This document shows, one piece after another, positions 16,841 through 25,165 of a stretch of DNA of 64,000 nucleotides; the first letter of the stretch is position 1, and every line of letters begins with the position of its first letter. Source of the DNA: an uncultured Ruminococcus sp. (lineage in GTDB: Bacteria > Bacillota > Clostridia > Oscillospirales > CAG-272); the NCBI GenBank assembly GCA_902782445.1, contig CACZNC010000019.1:76662-140661 (forward strand), in the 5' to 3' direction. The notes under the pieces were generated by a model. It was given only the letters and a program-made list of their open reading frames with translations. It was not told the DNA's origin and ran no database searches. Made by a program: the position numbers and the translations under genes.

Positions 16841-19480
16841 ATGACTTCCCTTTTTGAAACCGTATTCCGCATGTCCCTCACCGCCTCCGCCGTGATCGCC
16901 GCGGTCCTTCTCATCCGCCTCGCACTGAGGAAGGCTCCGAAGAAGATCTCCTACGCGCTGTGGTCGGTGGTGGGATTCCGCCTCCTCTGCCCCGTGTCGT
17001 TCCGCTCGGCGTTCAGCCTCTTCCGCTTCGTGCCGGAGAAGGTGACTCAGATCGCGCCGGCCGAACCTGCTTTTTCCGCGCCCGCTCTGCCTGCCGCCGA
17101 ACCGGTCATGGCCGGGACGCCGATCCGGTATTCGGCTTCCGCGGACCTTGCGACCGTCACGCGACCCGCGGTCATTCCCGGGATCGGGCAGACGGCGGAT
17201 CTTGCGGGAACCGCGGCGGAACAGGCAGTCGAAACCGCGGCCGGGACCGATCCCTTCGCGCTGTTCCTCACCATAGGTGCGGCGGTCTGGATCCTCGGAG
17301 CGGTCTTATTGACAATCTACGCCGTGTACTCCTGCGCTGCCATGAGCCGGAGACTGCGCACCGCTACCCGGCTCGAGGGGAACGTCTTCCAGTCCGACGC
17401 CATCCGCTCCCCCTTCCTCTTCGGGATCTTCGCGCCGCGGATCTACGTCCCCTACGGGCTGGAACCCGATACCCTGCAATTCGTCCTATGCCACGAAAGG
17501 GTCCACCTCCGCCGCCGGGACGATCTCTGGAAGACTCTCGGATTTGCCGCCCTTGCGCTCCACTGGTTCAATCCCCTCGTCTGGCTCTCCTTCCGGCTCA
17601 TGACCCGGGACATGGAGATGAGCTGCGACGAACGGGTGCTGGCGGACGGCGGGGCGAGCGCGCGGTCCTATTCCCTCTCCCTGCTCTCCTTCGCCGAGAG
17701 ACGCCGCTTCCCCTCCCCCGTGCCGCTGGCCTTCGGAGAGAGCGACGTGAAAGCCCGGATCCGCAATATCCTCGACTGGAAGCGTCCCCGCCTCTGGATC
17801 ACTGTTGCCGCAGTCCTCCTCGCTCTTGTCACCGCTATCTCCTGCGCGTCGGATCCCGCGAAAACCGTCCCGGAGAGCGAAAAACCGGAGGAGGAAGCAC
17901 AAATTGAAACCTATGAGGACAGTCCCGCCGTGACGGCAGAGGCTCCGGTCCCCGTCGTACACACCGCGCTGAAACTGCCGGAGACGGATCCCGACCTTGC
18001 CGCGCTGTGCGCAGACCCCTGCGGCGATCTCGAAGCGCTCCGGGTGACCTTAGAAAACAAGTTCAGGGAACACTTACCCGCCGAACAGGACACCGCGGGC
18101 AAGCTGCAGAAACGGGTCGCGGAGCTTTTGAAAGTCTACGAAACCGTCTCCGACACGAATTATTACGGTCACAACCATTCGGGCAGCTACAGTCAGAAAA
18201 CGTACGCCGAGTACCGCACCGACACCGGGCTCGTCAACTGGAAGTTCGGGCGGAGCAATCTCGTCACGCTCTTCCTGCCCCCGCTGTGGAGTCTCTGCGC
18301 GAGACTGAGTCTTTCCATATCGGATCCCGATTCCGCCGCCCCCGTTTACACCCTGCACGTTTTCTCGGAAATTTACACAGTCTCGCCGTCTTCGGAGTAT
18401 TTTTCCCTCGTTCTCTCCCCGTTGACGGACCCGGACGAAATTCCCGCGGATCTGCCGGAGGCCGCCCTGTGGATCTGCACGCTCTCGACCAAAAGGGACG
18501 GGCTTTTCCGCCTCTCCATGCTTCCCGGGAACGCCGAAGGAGAACAGGCCTACGGAATCGACGCCGACCGGCTCTCCGCGGATATCCCCGCGATCCTCTC
18601 GACCCTCGACTTCCCCTATTCCTCGACGGAAATCCTCGCGCAGAACGACGCGGTCTTCACCCGGAGCGAGGAAGAAATCCGGGCCTACGCCGCCCTCTGC
18701 CGGGAATCCGACGAAAAGCGGGTCAGGCTGTGGGACGAGAAGCGCGCAGAATTGGAAGCCGTCTGCCGCGCGTTCCTTGACACTCCCCGGGATGAGACGA
18801 TCCCGGAAAGCGTGAAAGATCTTCTCGCCGATCCATGGTACGGAAGCTCCTTTTATTTTGATTCGACGTATGCCTCTATGCAAAACAGTTCCCAGGCGGA
18901 GAACAGGATCGCAGTGAACGAGATCCTGGACGGAGGCACGCGTCTCACCGGCTGGATCGAACCCGACGGCGGTACGGATTCGCTCATGGCACAGGAGGAG
19001 GCGATCCGGGCCGAGGAGGAAAAGATCCGCGCAATGCAGGCAGAGATTCGGTTGATCTCCGAAAGAAAGGCCGAGCTCGCAGACGAAGCCGCCGCCGTCC
19101 ACGGAGCACTCGCCCGGATCGCCGAGACGCGGGACTGGATGAACGAAGAAAACGGGACTTCCGACGAATCCGCCGTATTGAATGAAGTTCTCAACCGGAT
19201 CGAGAATGAGCGATCCGCACTGAATGCAGAAAGTCATGCCGTCAAGAAGGTGCTCGCCGCAAGTCAGCAGAAGCTGGAAGCAGAGAAAGTGAAGAACCGC
19301 GCGGAGGCCGAACGGAGAGCGCAGGAAGAAGAAAACCTTCGCCGGGAACAAGAGTTGATGGAAAGGCTGCTCGAACAGCAGAAGATCATAGATGAAGCCC
19401 GCCGCGCACAGGAAGAGGAACAAGCCACCGCGGACAATTGGTTCATTTCTGACTCAACCGACGAGGTATCGAAGCCATAA
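16841..19480 (+). CDS. BlaR1-like M56 membrane metallopeptidase with long coiled-coil C-terminus
   Basis: This 879-residue protein has membrane helices near residues 8-28, 37-55, 140-165 and about 320-337. The zinc peptidase motif 'HERVH' is at residues 218-222 and the third ligand Glu lies in 'EMSCDE' at 259-264, as in M56. Family members sense a cell-wall signal and cleave the BlaI-type repressor encoded immediately upstream. Unlike BlaR1, the extracellular part has no penicillin-binding S-x-x-K/SxN/KTG set that I can see. It instead has about 370 residues of unfamiliar sequence followed by a charged coiled coil (about residues 716-865). The ligand is therefore unknown. Confidence 0.88.
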   Translation: MTSLFETVFRMSLTASAVIAAVLLIRLALRKAPKKISYALWSVVGFRLLCPVSFRSAFSLFRFVPEKVTQIAPAEPAFSAPALPAAEPVMAGTPIRYSASADLATVTRPAVIPGIGQTADLAGTAAEQAVETAAGTDPFALFLTIGAAVWILGAVLLTIYAVYSCAAMSRRLRTATRLEGNVFQSDAIRSPFLFGIFAPRIYVPYGLEPDTLQFVLCHERVHLRRRDDLWKTLGFAALALHWFNPLVWLSFRLMTRDMEMSCDERVLADGGASARSYSLSLLSFAERRRFPSPVPLAFGESDVKARIRNILDWKRPRLWITVAAVLLALVTAISCASDPAKTVPESEKPEEEAQIETYEDSPAVTAEAPVPVVHTALKLPETDPDLAALCADPCGDLEALRVTLENKFREHLPAEQDTAGKLQKRVAELLKVYETVSDTNYYGHNHSGSYSQKTYAEYRTDTGLVNWKFGRSNLVTLFLPPLWSLCARLSLSISDPDSAAPVYTLHVFSEIYTVSPSSEYFSLVLSPLTDPDEIPADLPEAALWICTLSTKRDGLFRLSMLPGNAEGEQAYGIDADRLSADIPAILSTLDFPYSSTEILAQNDAVFTRSEEEIRAYAALCRESDEKRVRLWDEKRAELEAVCRAFLDTPRDETIPESVKDLLADPWYGSSFYFDSTYASMQNSSQAENRIAVNEILDGGTRLTGWIEPDGGTDSLMAQEEAIRAEEEKIRAMQAEIRLISERKAELADEAAAVHGALARIAETRDWMNEENGTSDESAVLNEVLNRIENERSALNAESHAVKKVLAASQQKLEAEKVKNRAEAERRAQEEENLRREQELMERLLEQQKIIDEARRAQEEEQATADNWFISDSTDEVSKP

Positions 19481-19532
19481 ATTTCATTCCAATGAAACCA
19501 TTTTCCTCCATAAATGGCTGACGGAAAACAGA

Positions 19533-19567
19533 CGCGAAATCCCACGAAACGGGACCGCGCCTGTTTT
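19533..19567 (+). terminator. candidate terminator after the M56 gene
   Basis: CGCG-CCC...GGG-CGCG can pair with a small internal loop, followed by CCTGTTTTTCC. It is AT-flanked on both sides and may also serve the convergent lactonase operon. Confidence 0.4.
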
Positions 19568-19590
19568 TCCTTTATTCTTTTTCTGTTCCG

Positions 19591-20610
19591 TCACACGGCG
19601 TTGACGCAGGACGGACGGGGGATCGGGATCGAGGATACCGCTTCCAGCTCTCCGTCGGGGAGGACCCGGAAGACGGTGAGATTGTCCGCGAAGGTGTTGC
19701 AGACGGCGAGGAATTTCCCGTCCGCCACCAGTCCCATCGCCCGGGGATGGTTGCCGCAGGAGGGGGTCTGGGAGACGAGGCTCACGTGCCGTCCGTCTTC
19801 GGAGATCGTCAGGTGGGCTATCGTGTTGGCAGTCCCGCGGTTGGAGCACCAGAGGTGCCGCCCGTCCGGGGAGAGCACGATGGAGGCGGCGTCCGTCAGT
19901 CCGTCGAATCCCGGCGTTCCCTCGAGCTCGGGGCGGAAGCTGACCGTCTCGATGGGGGTGAGGATCCCCTTTTCGCCGTCCCAGTCGAAGACCGTCAGGG
20001 AACTCGCCATTTCCGCGAGGGAGTAGAGTTTCTTTCCGTCGTGGGAGAAGATGCCGTGGCGCGGTCCGTGGCCGTCCGGGACCTTCGCTTTCGATACCGG
20101 GCGGAGATCCCGGTCGTAGACGAAGATCGTGTCGAGGCCGAGATCGGACACCAGCACGAAACGGCGGTCGGGGGAGAGGAGGCACTGATGGCAGTGGGGT
20201 CTCTCCTGCCGTCCACGGTCGCATCCGAGCTCGCCGTCCCTCGGGACTTCGTGAACGCGCAGATCCGTCCTGTCCCCCTTGATATGAAGAATGCTCCCGG
20301 TGTGGTAGTTTGCGCCCCAGATCTCGTCCCCGTCCTTCGAGAAGTGGCAGAGGGACACCCCCTCGGCAGGGACCGGCCCGAAGAGCCGCTCTCCCGAGAG
20401 AATCGAATACTCCGCGTAAGCCTCGCCGACTTCGGGGTCCGTGACGGCGGCGCAGATCCTGCCGTCCGCGATCTCCGTCCAACCAGGGGATGGCATGGGG
20501 ACCTTCCCGCGCACCGAGAGCTTCCCCTCCCCGTCGATCCCGAAAAGGACCGCTCCTCCGTCCTTCACCGTGGACGCGATATAGAATTCCGCGATCTTCG
20601 CGCTTGTCAT
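19591..20610 (-). CDS. lactonase family beta-propeller protein
   Basis: A 339-residue protein of the lactonase (YkgB/Pgl-type) seven-bladed propeller family. Repeated blade strands are visible, with conserved 'HCHQCLLSPDRRFVLVSDLG' (about residues 138-157), 'DGHGPRHGIFSHDGKKLY' and 'NHPRAMGLVADGKFL'. Some members hydrolyse 6-phosphogluconolactone; others, including muconate cyclo-isomerase-like proteins, differ, so the specific reaction is uncertain. It overlaps the DUF4298 gene by 4 bases and ends this operon. Confidence 0.88.
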   Translation of the reverse strand: MTSAKIAEFYIASTVKDGGAVLFGIDGEGKLSVRGKVPMPSPGWTEIADGRICAAVTDPEVGEAYAEYSILSGERLFGPVPAEGVSLCHFSKDGDEIWGANYHTGSILHIKGDRTDLRVHEVPRDGELGCDRGRQERPHCHQCLLSPDRRFVLVSDLGLDTIFVYDRDLRPVSKAKVPDGHGPRHGIFSHDGKKLYSLAEMASSLTVFDWDGEKGILTPIETVSFRPELEGTPGFDGLTDAASIVLSPDGRHLWCSNRGTANTIAHLTISEDGRHVSLVSQTPSCGNHPRAMGLVADGKFLAVCNTFADNLTVFRVLPDGELEAVSSIPIPRPSCVNAV

Positions 20611-20936
20611 ATTTCCTCCTCCGGTTTCCCGTTCTCCTCCGCGAGGGATCTCATGAGAGCCAGCAGTCTCGCCCGGTCCGTCAGGACGTCGTAAGCCGAG
20701 TCCTCGGACAGCACGCCCCGGGGCAGTTCTTCAACCGGCGGCAGAATTCCGGCCTCGTCGTCTTCGAAGTCCTTCCGCCACAGAGGGCCTGCATAATAGG
20801 CGTCGAGGGCGTCCATCCGGTCCTTTGCCGCGGCATAGCGTTCGAGGGCTTCTTCCAAGAGATCGAGGGCGGCTCTCGCTTCGTTCAGGTTCTCTTCCAT
20901 TTCGCGGATCCTCGCCGTCTGTTCCGTCTGTTCCAT
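20607..20936 (-). CDS. DUF4298 domain-containing protein
   Basis: This 109-residue, mostly helical cytoplasmic protein matches DUF4298: an N-terminal coiled helix ('RIREMEENLNEA'), 'DALDAYYAGPLWRKDFEDDEAG' in the middle, and the signature 'LPRGVLSEDSAYDVL' near residues 70-86. No function is known for the family. It is embedded between a histidine phosphatase and a lactonase, overlapping the latter by 4 bases. Confidence 0.85.
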   Translation of the reverse strand: MEQTEQTARIREMEENLNEARAALDLLEEALERYAAAKDRMDALDAYYAGPLWRKDFEDDEAGILPPVEELPRGVLSEDSAYDVLTDRARLLALMRSLAEENGKPEEEI

Positions 20937-20945
20937 GTTTTCCCC

Positions 20946-21671
20946 TCACAGTTCCGCTCCGCAGAGCAGGATTTTCGTGATATAGAGGGCAGCTCCCTCG
21001 TTCTGAAGATTATAAGCGAGGGGAAGCGGCTCCCCGATCCCCGCGGCGATACAGCTGACGGAGCAGTTGACCGTCAGGGTCTTGCCCGTCCCGATCTCCC
21101 CCGAGGTCAGCCGGGAGAACGCGGCGTTGATGAGTCCTCCGTGGGTGACGCCGATCACGGTGCGCCGTCCCGAGACCTCGAGCATGTCGTCGATGGCCGA
21201 AAGCATCCTCGAAGCCGCCGCGGGGACGCTCTCCACATTGCCCGCCTGACGCTCCCCGCCCGGAAAGAGCTGTTTTCGCTCCGCCAGCGTGAGGCCGGAG
21301 AGGGAGCCGTAGTCTCGCTCGATCAGGCTGTCGAGAACGACGGGGGATCCGAGCCCGAGGCAGTCGGTGATATACCGGGCGGTGTCCACGGCCCTCGAAA
21401 GCGGAGAGGTGCAGACGGTCGGGAAGGAAACGCCGTTCTTCCGGGTCCCGGCAATGACGCGCGCGATCCCGGCGGCCTGAGCTCTTCCCGCCTCGTTGAG
21501 CGGCACGTTTTCCTGCCCCTGCAGGCGTTTGATGAGGTTCCAGTCCGTCTGACCGTGGCGGATCAGGCAGACGAGGATCCGCCCTTCCAACAGATCGTGG
21601 GCGGCGGTCTGGGGGCTGACGAGAATACAGGGGGAGGTCGGCAGGACTCTGCCTCGTTTGAACTGACTCAC
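20946..21671 (-). CDS. histidine phosphatase family protein
   Basis: The catalytic 'RHGQTDWN' motif is at about residues 38-45, with 'CTSPLSRAVDTARYI' and a later 'VTHGGLINAAF' carrying the second His. These enzymes use a phospho-His intermediate on phosphosugars, nucleotides or cofactors. The 241-residue protein carries a roughly 30-residue N-terminal extension. I keep it because the GTG at 21671 has a well-placed GAGGTG and lies about 31 bases after the predicted transcription start; few alternatives exist. It is the first gene of the operon with DUF4298 and the lactonase. Confidence 0.88.
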   Translation of the reverse strand: MSQFKRGRVLPTSPCILVSPQTAAHDLLEGRILVCLIRHGQTDWNLIKRLQGQENVPLNEAGRAQAAGIARVIAGTRKNGVSFPTVCTSPLSRAVDTARYITDCLGLGSPVVLDSLIERDYGSLSGLTLAERKQLFPGGERQAGNVESVPAAASRMLSAIDDMLEVSGRRTVIGVTHGGLINAAFSRLTSGEIGTGKTLTVNCSVSCIAAGIGEPLPLAYNLQNEGAALYITKILLCGAEL

Positions 21672-21708
21672 GGATACACCTCGAAAGAGTTACTTCTTTC
21701 CGAAGACC

Positions 21709-21737
21709 ATTATACAGGATCGGCCCCCCGCTGTCAA
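21709..21737 (-). promoter_or_regulatory. promoter of the phosphatase-DUF4298-lactonase operon
   Basis: On the minus strand TTGACA (21732-21737) and TATAAT (21709-21714) have a 17-base spacer. Confidence 0.82.
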
Positions 21738-21754
21738 GAGCCGATCGGCACGGA

Positions 21755-22675
21755 TTACACCCGGTCGGGATAGCGTTCGGCGGTGATGATCCCGTCCTTC
21801 ACGGAAAGGCGGCAGATCCGGGCAGTGCGGCGGTCGCCTTTCAGTCCGTCCTCCGTCAGGTCGCGCCCGTGATAGACGGCGTAGTACTGTCCGTCCAGCT
21901 TCAGAACGCTGTGGTGGCCGACGCCCTCCTCGAAGTCCCCGCGGATCATGACGGGAGCAAACGCGCCGTCCTTCGTGTGCTTGACGAAATCGACCTTTGT
22001 GAGATCCGCCTCCTCCGATTTCGCCGCCGCGTAGCCGATGTGGTAGGTGTCGTTCTGGTAGCAGGCGCCGGAATACATGACGTACTGCCATTCCCCCTCG
22101 CGGAACCAGAAGGGGCCTTCGATGGTGTGCCAGTCCCTGCCGTCGCCGAAGCGGTCGCGCATGAAGATCTCCTCGTCGAAGGTGGGGATCACGGCCTCGC
22201 GGGGCATCCTCTCCGGGGTGACGGGATCGAGGAGGCGGTCCACGTAGATCCGGGTCCCGATCCGTCCGTTTTCAGCTTCCCGGTTGTCCTCGGCGTACCA
22301 GAGGAAGAGACCGGCCTCCGTCTCCACCACGTGGGCGTCGATCGAAAACCGCTCGAACAGCCGCACGGGATCGCCGAAGGGCCCGAGGGGGGAGTCCGCG
22401 GACATGACGTGAAGGTATTCGAAGGTCCCGGGCTCGTCGCAGGAGAAATAGAGCCAGTATTTCCCGGCGGTCTTCACGATGCAGGGAGCCCAGTAGGCGT
22501 TGCCGTTTTCGATCTCTGCGACGGTGCCTTCAAAATGCCAGGTCCCGAACACGTCCTCCGCCGAATAGGCCTCGACGCCGGCCCCCGCCGTGACGTAGAG
22601 ATAGAAGCGTCCGCCGTCCGCAAAAATAAAGGGATCGGGCTGGGAGCGGCCCTTCACGTCGAATTTCAGTTTCAT
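21755..22675 (-). CDS. glycoside hydrolase family 43 protein
   Basis: A 306-residue five-bladed propeller hydrolase with no signal peptide. Catalytic residues are recognisable: the general-base Asp in 'QPDPFIF' near the N-terminus, the pKa-modulating Asp in 'FSIDAHVV', and the acid Glu in 'TIEGPFWF'. 'YWAPCIVKTAGKYWLYFS' is the usual WAPD region with Cys in place of Asp. GH43 members remove arabinose or xylose from plant polysaccharides; this one would act on imported oligosaccharides. Start 22675 is preceded by GGAAGGAG and the gene has its own promoter. Confidence 0.88.
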   Translation of the reverse strand: MKLKFDVKGRSQPDPFIFADGGRFYLYVTAGAGVEAYSAEDVFGTWHFEGTVAEIENGNAYWAPCIVKTAGKYWLYFSCDEPGTFEYLHVMSADSPLGPFGDPVRLFERFSIDAHVVETEAGLFLWYAEDNREAENGRIGTRIYVDRLLDPVTPERMPREAVIPTFDEEIFMRDRFGDGRDWHTIEGPFWFREGEWQYVMYSGACYQNDTYHIGYAAAKSEEADLTKVDFVKHTKDGAFAPVMIRGDFEEGVGHHSVLKLDGQYYAVYHGRDLTEDGLKGDRRTARICRLSVKDGIITAERYPDRV

Positions 22676-23415
22676 CGAAAAAAACTCCTTCCACATGGTT
22701 TTTCCCCATTATACCACATAGAAGGAGCTTTTGCAACGGGAAACGCGGTTTTGCCTATTCCGCGTCTTCCCAGAAAAGTTCGTCGAGGGTCTTGTCGAGA
22801 ACGCGGCAGATCGCGATGCAGAGGCGGATAGTGGGGTTGTAGTCCCCCTTCTCGATGGCGTTGATCGTCTGCCGGGACACCCCGACCAGCCGGGCCAAGG
22901 CCTCCTGAGAGAGATCCTTCGCCGCCCGGGCGGATTTCAGTTTCAGGTTTTTCATTCTCCGTCGTCCTCACCGCGGCTCGTACCCCGTCCCTCATTCCCT
23001 GCCCCGACAGAAAGCGCGAAATGCCGACTATGGTCCAGAGCAGTCCTGCCGCGCTCCAGACAATCGTAGATTTCTTCGATTCATTCACCTTGAAGTAGGC
23101 GTCCATCGCCACGGCGACCGCTCCGAATACCGCCAGCGCGGGAAAGATCCCGAGGACCGGCCCGACAATGTCGTCGGCAAACCGGATGTTCAAAGCGTTC
23201 AGGGCGGAGTAAACGGTCTCGTAGATCATCAGAGTGAAGAACCCGCACCGGTAGGCGATCCCCCGGGCTGCGATCTGCCTTTCGTCAAACCGGTCCTTCT
23301 GGGTACCGGCGAATCTCTGGATCAAGAGGATCACGACCGCTACGGTGATGCCCGCCGCGAGTCCGATCACCCATCCCGTCCGCATCGAATTCTCTCTCAC
23401 TGCATCCATTGTCAT
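22672..23415 (-). CDS. four-helix membrane protein, partner of the Xre regulator (likely frameshifted tail)
   Basis: The first roughly 150 residues form a small membrane protein: helices near 12-28, 48-70, 80-98 and 110-135, with a cytoplasmic 'RFDERQIAARG' loop, resembling the DUF2178/DUF6442-like proteins found beside small HTH regulators. Function is unknown. The literal frame continues for another 90 or so residues, fully overlapping the HTH gene, and that tail is a low-quality shadow sequence. Shifted by one base, the DNA just before the HTH start reads Arg-Gly-Glu-Asp-Asp-Gly-Glu-stop with a classic ATGA overlap, so the natural end is probably 22952. I chose ATG 23415 over 23427 for ribosome binding site spacing (AAAGGATG). 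Confidence 0.65.
   Translation of the reverse strand: MTMDAVRENSMRTGWVIGLAAGITVAVVILLIQRFAGTQKDRFDERQIAARGIAYRCGFFTLMIYETVYSALNALNIRFADDIVGPVLGIFPALAVFGAVAVAMDAYFKVNESKKSTIVWSAAGLLWTIVGISRFLSGQGMRDGVRAAVRTTENEKPETEIRPGGEGSLSGGLGPAGRGVPADDQRHREGGLQPHYPPLHRDLPRSRQDPRRTFLGRRGIGKTAFPVAKAPSMWYNGEKPCGRSFFR
22708..22736 (-). promoter_or_regulatory. promoter of the GH43 gene
   Basis: On the minus strand TTGCAA (22731-22736) and TATAAT (22708-22713) have a 17-base spacer, about 33 bases before the GH43 start. Confidence 0.78.
22755..22955 (-). CDS. Xre/Cro-type helix-turn-helix regulator
   Basis: A 66-residue protein consisting of a single HTH_3 domain: 'LSQEALARLVGVSRQTINAIEKGDYNPTI' covers helices 2-3 with the Q-x-x-I-E/N signature of the YgzD/Cro-C1 small regulators. 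Such regulators are typically encoded right after a small membrane protein, as here, and the ATG (ATGA context) has GACGGAGA upstream. It probably controls its own operon. It lies entirely inside the extended reading frame of the membrane gene, which looks like a frameshift artefact or mutation in that gene. Confidence 0.88.
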   Translation of the reverse strand: MKNLKLKSARAAKDLSQEALARLVGVSRQTINAIEKGDYNPTIRLCIAICRVLDKTLDELFWEDAE

Positions 23416-23459
23416 GCGCAAAATCATCCTTTCCCCGGAGCGTTCCCTCCGACGGACAC

Positions 23460-23488
23460 AGTATAGCACAGGCCGGACGTTTTGTCAA
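23460..23488 (-). promoter_or_regulatory. promoter of the membrane protein-Xre operon
   Basis: On the minus strand TTGACA (23483-23488) and TATACT (23460-23465) have a 17-base spacer. Confidence 0.78.
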
Positions 23489-23539
23489 GTATTTTAGACT
23501 ATTTATCCGAAATATTTTTCCGAACGTCGGCTCATATCT

Positions 23540-24025
23540 TCATTCCGCTCCGCCGGGATCCGGGATCAGGAGGAAAAAGCAGACCGTCCCGCTGTCCCGC
23601 CTCACCGTCATGCGGGCCGATTCCCCGGGACCTTCGGCGTCGATTTCCGTAAATCCTTCCGACGGGGAGATCCCGCTCACCCGCCAGTCTCCGCCCCTCC
23701 TGTCTTCGAGGATCGCGAGAGCCTTTTCCGCGCATTCCTCCGGGCTGAGACGGTCTTCCCCCGGGGGACAGCAGACCGCCCACTCCACAGCCTCCCCGGT
23801 CGAAAGATCCGCGCGGACATATCCGTTGGGGCAGGTATAGACGGCGTCCCGGTCCGACACCGAGACCTCAAGCCTCGCGTGCTCCCCAAGGATCTCCCTT
23901 GCCGCTGCCTCCGTCTTATCCGCCCCCTCCGACGCCGAGACGCCCGTGCCCATAATAAAGACGGACGCGCAGAGAAAGACGGCCGCGATTTTCAGAGAGA
24001 TTCCGCTTTTTTTCGTTTCCGGCAT
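23540..24025 (-). CDS. secreted hypothetical protein
   Basis: This 161-residue protein has a basic N-terminus, a hydrophobic segment around residues 12-30 ('AAVFLCASVFIMGTGVSA') and a likely signal peptidase site after VSA. The mature part alternates strands and an EECAEKALAILEDRR helix, recalling small PepSY- or DUF4367-like extracytoplasmic domains, but I cannot assign a family. I prefer ATG 24025, behind GGGAGGCG, over an upstream in-frame start. It stands between the Xre operon and holB, divergent from holB. Confidence 0.65.
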   Translation of the reverse strand: MPETKKSGISLKIAAVFLCASVFIMGTGVSASEGADKTEAAAREILGEHARLEVSVSDRDAVYTCPNGYVRADLSTGEAVEWAVCCPPGEDRLSPEECAEKALAILEDRRGGDWRVSGISPSEGFTEIDAEGPGESARMTVRRDSGTVCFFLLIPDPGGAE

Positions 24026-24065
24026 ATTTTTCGCCTCCCGCATGAAAAAAGTCACGCTTTAGGAT

Positions 24066-24095
24066 TTGACAAACCGGCGTCCGGTATGTTATAAT
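24066..24095 (+). promoter_or_regulatory. promoter of the holB operon
   Basis: TTGACA (24066-24071) and TATAAT (24090-24095) with an 18-base spacer, 38 bases before the holB start. Confidence 0.78.
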
Positions 24096-24133
24096 GAAGG
24101 ATGAAATTTCAGGCATGGAACGGAGGTGCCCGG

Positions 24134-25138
24134 ATGGCAGGGAGACAGATTTTTCCGACTCTGATCGGCAACGAACGCATCCGCGCGCTTTTCCGGAACG
24201 AACTGGACGGCGGCAGGATCGCCCATGCCTACGTGCTCGAAGGTCCCCGGGGATCCGGCAAGCACACCGCCGCCCGCCTGATTTGCGCCTCAATGCTCTG
24301 TGAAAAGCGGAAGTCGGCCGCGGATCCCCTTCCCTGCGGAACCTGCCCTTCCTGCCGCAAGATCCTCGGGGAACACTCGGTGGACGTGCTGACCGTATCC
24401 CGCGGGACCCGGGCCACCCTCGGAGTCGATCCGATCCGCCGGATGCGCGAAAGCCTCTGGGTCACGCCGAACGACGGGGACATGAAGTTCTATCTGATCG
24501 AGGACGCCCACCTCATGACGGCGCAGGCCCAGAACGCCCTTCTGCTCTCGCTGGAGGAACCGCCGCCATACGTGATGATCCTTCTGCTCTGCGAGGACGC
24601 CTCCCTGCTTCTCGAAACCGTGCGGAGCCGCGCTCCCGTCCTGCCGATGGAACGCTTTTCCCCGGCTTTCACGGAGGAATGGCTCGCCGCCGGGATCAAA
24701 AACCCCGACCGGGAGAAGATCGTCAAGGCGGCTCACCTGGCGGCGGGATCCCTCGGAGCGGCGAAATCCCTCTACGCGGGAGGCGGGGCGGATCTCGAAC
24801 GGTACGAAGCCGCCGGGGAGCTCGCGCGGATCCTGCTGTCGGGACGGCGTTCGGAAGCCCTCGTGTTCGGAGCCTCCCTGCCGAAAGACCGGGCCGGACT
24901 GCGCCAGATCCTGTCCCTCGCGCGGGTCGCCCTGCGGGACGTGGTCGCGGGGAAGCGGAACGGGGAGCTTTTGTTCTACGGAGCAAAGGAGGGGATCCCC
25001 GCATACGCGAAGAAGATCTCCGTCCGGAGGGCGGTCGAACTGATCGCGCTGGTCGGAGCGGCGGAGGAAGATCTCGCGGCGAACCTGTCCCCCTCCACGG
25101 TCATGACCTCCCTGTTCGCGGGGAGTTTCGCGCAGTGA
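24134..25138 (+). CDS. holB: DNA polymerase III delta' subunit
   Basis: Delta' is part of the clamp loader that places the sliding clamp on DNA. The 334-residue protein has a P-loop 'LEGPRGSGKHTAA' near residue 40, a zinc-binding 'PCGTCPSC' cluster typical of DnaX/HolB, and 'NALLLSLEEPPPYVMILLL' of the sensor region. I start at 24134 (MAGRQIF) because GGAGGTG is six bases upstream; an ATG at 24101 has no ribosome binding site. It is followed by ricT after 27 bases, the conserved Firmicutes holB-yaaT arrangement. Confidence 0.95.
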   Translation: MAGRQIFPTLIGNERIRALFRNELDGGRIAHAYVLEGPRGSGKHTAARLICASMLCEKRKSAADPLPCGTCPSCRKILGEHSVDVLTVSRGTRATLGVDPIRRMRESLWVTPNDGDMKFYLIEDAHLMTAQAQNALLLSLEEPPPYVMILLLCEDASLLLETVRSRAPVLPMERFSPAFTEEWLAAGIKNPDREKIVKAAHLAAGSLGAAKSLYAGGGADLERYEAAGELARILLSGRRSEALVFGASLPKDRAGLRQILSLARVALRDVVAGKRNGELLFYGAKEGIPAYAKKISVRRAVELIALVGAAEEDLAANLSPSTVMTSLFAGSFAQ

Positions 25139-25165
25139 CGCGCACATAGAAAAGGAGATTACAAT

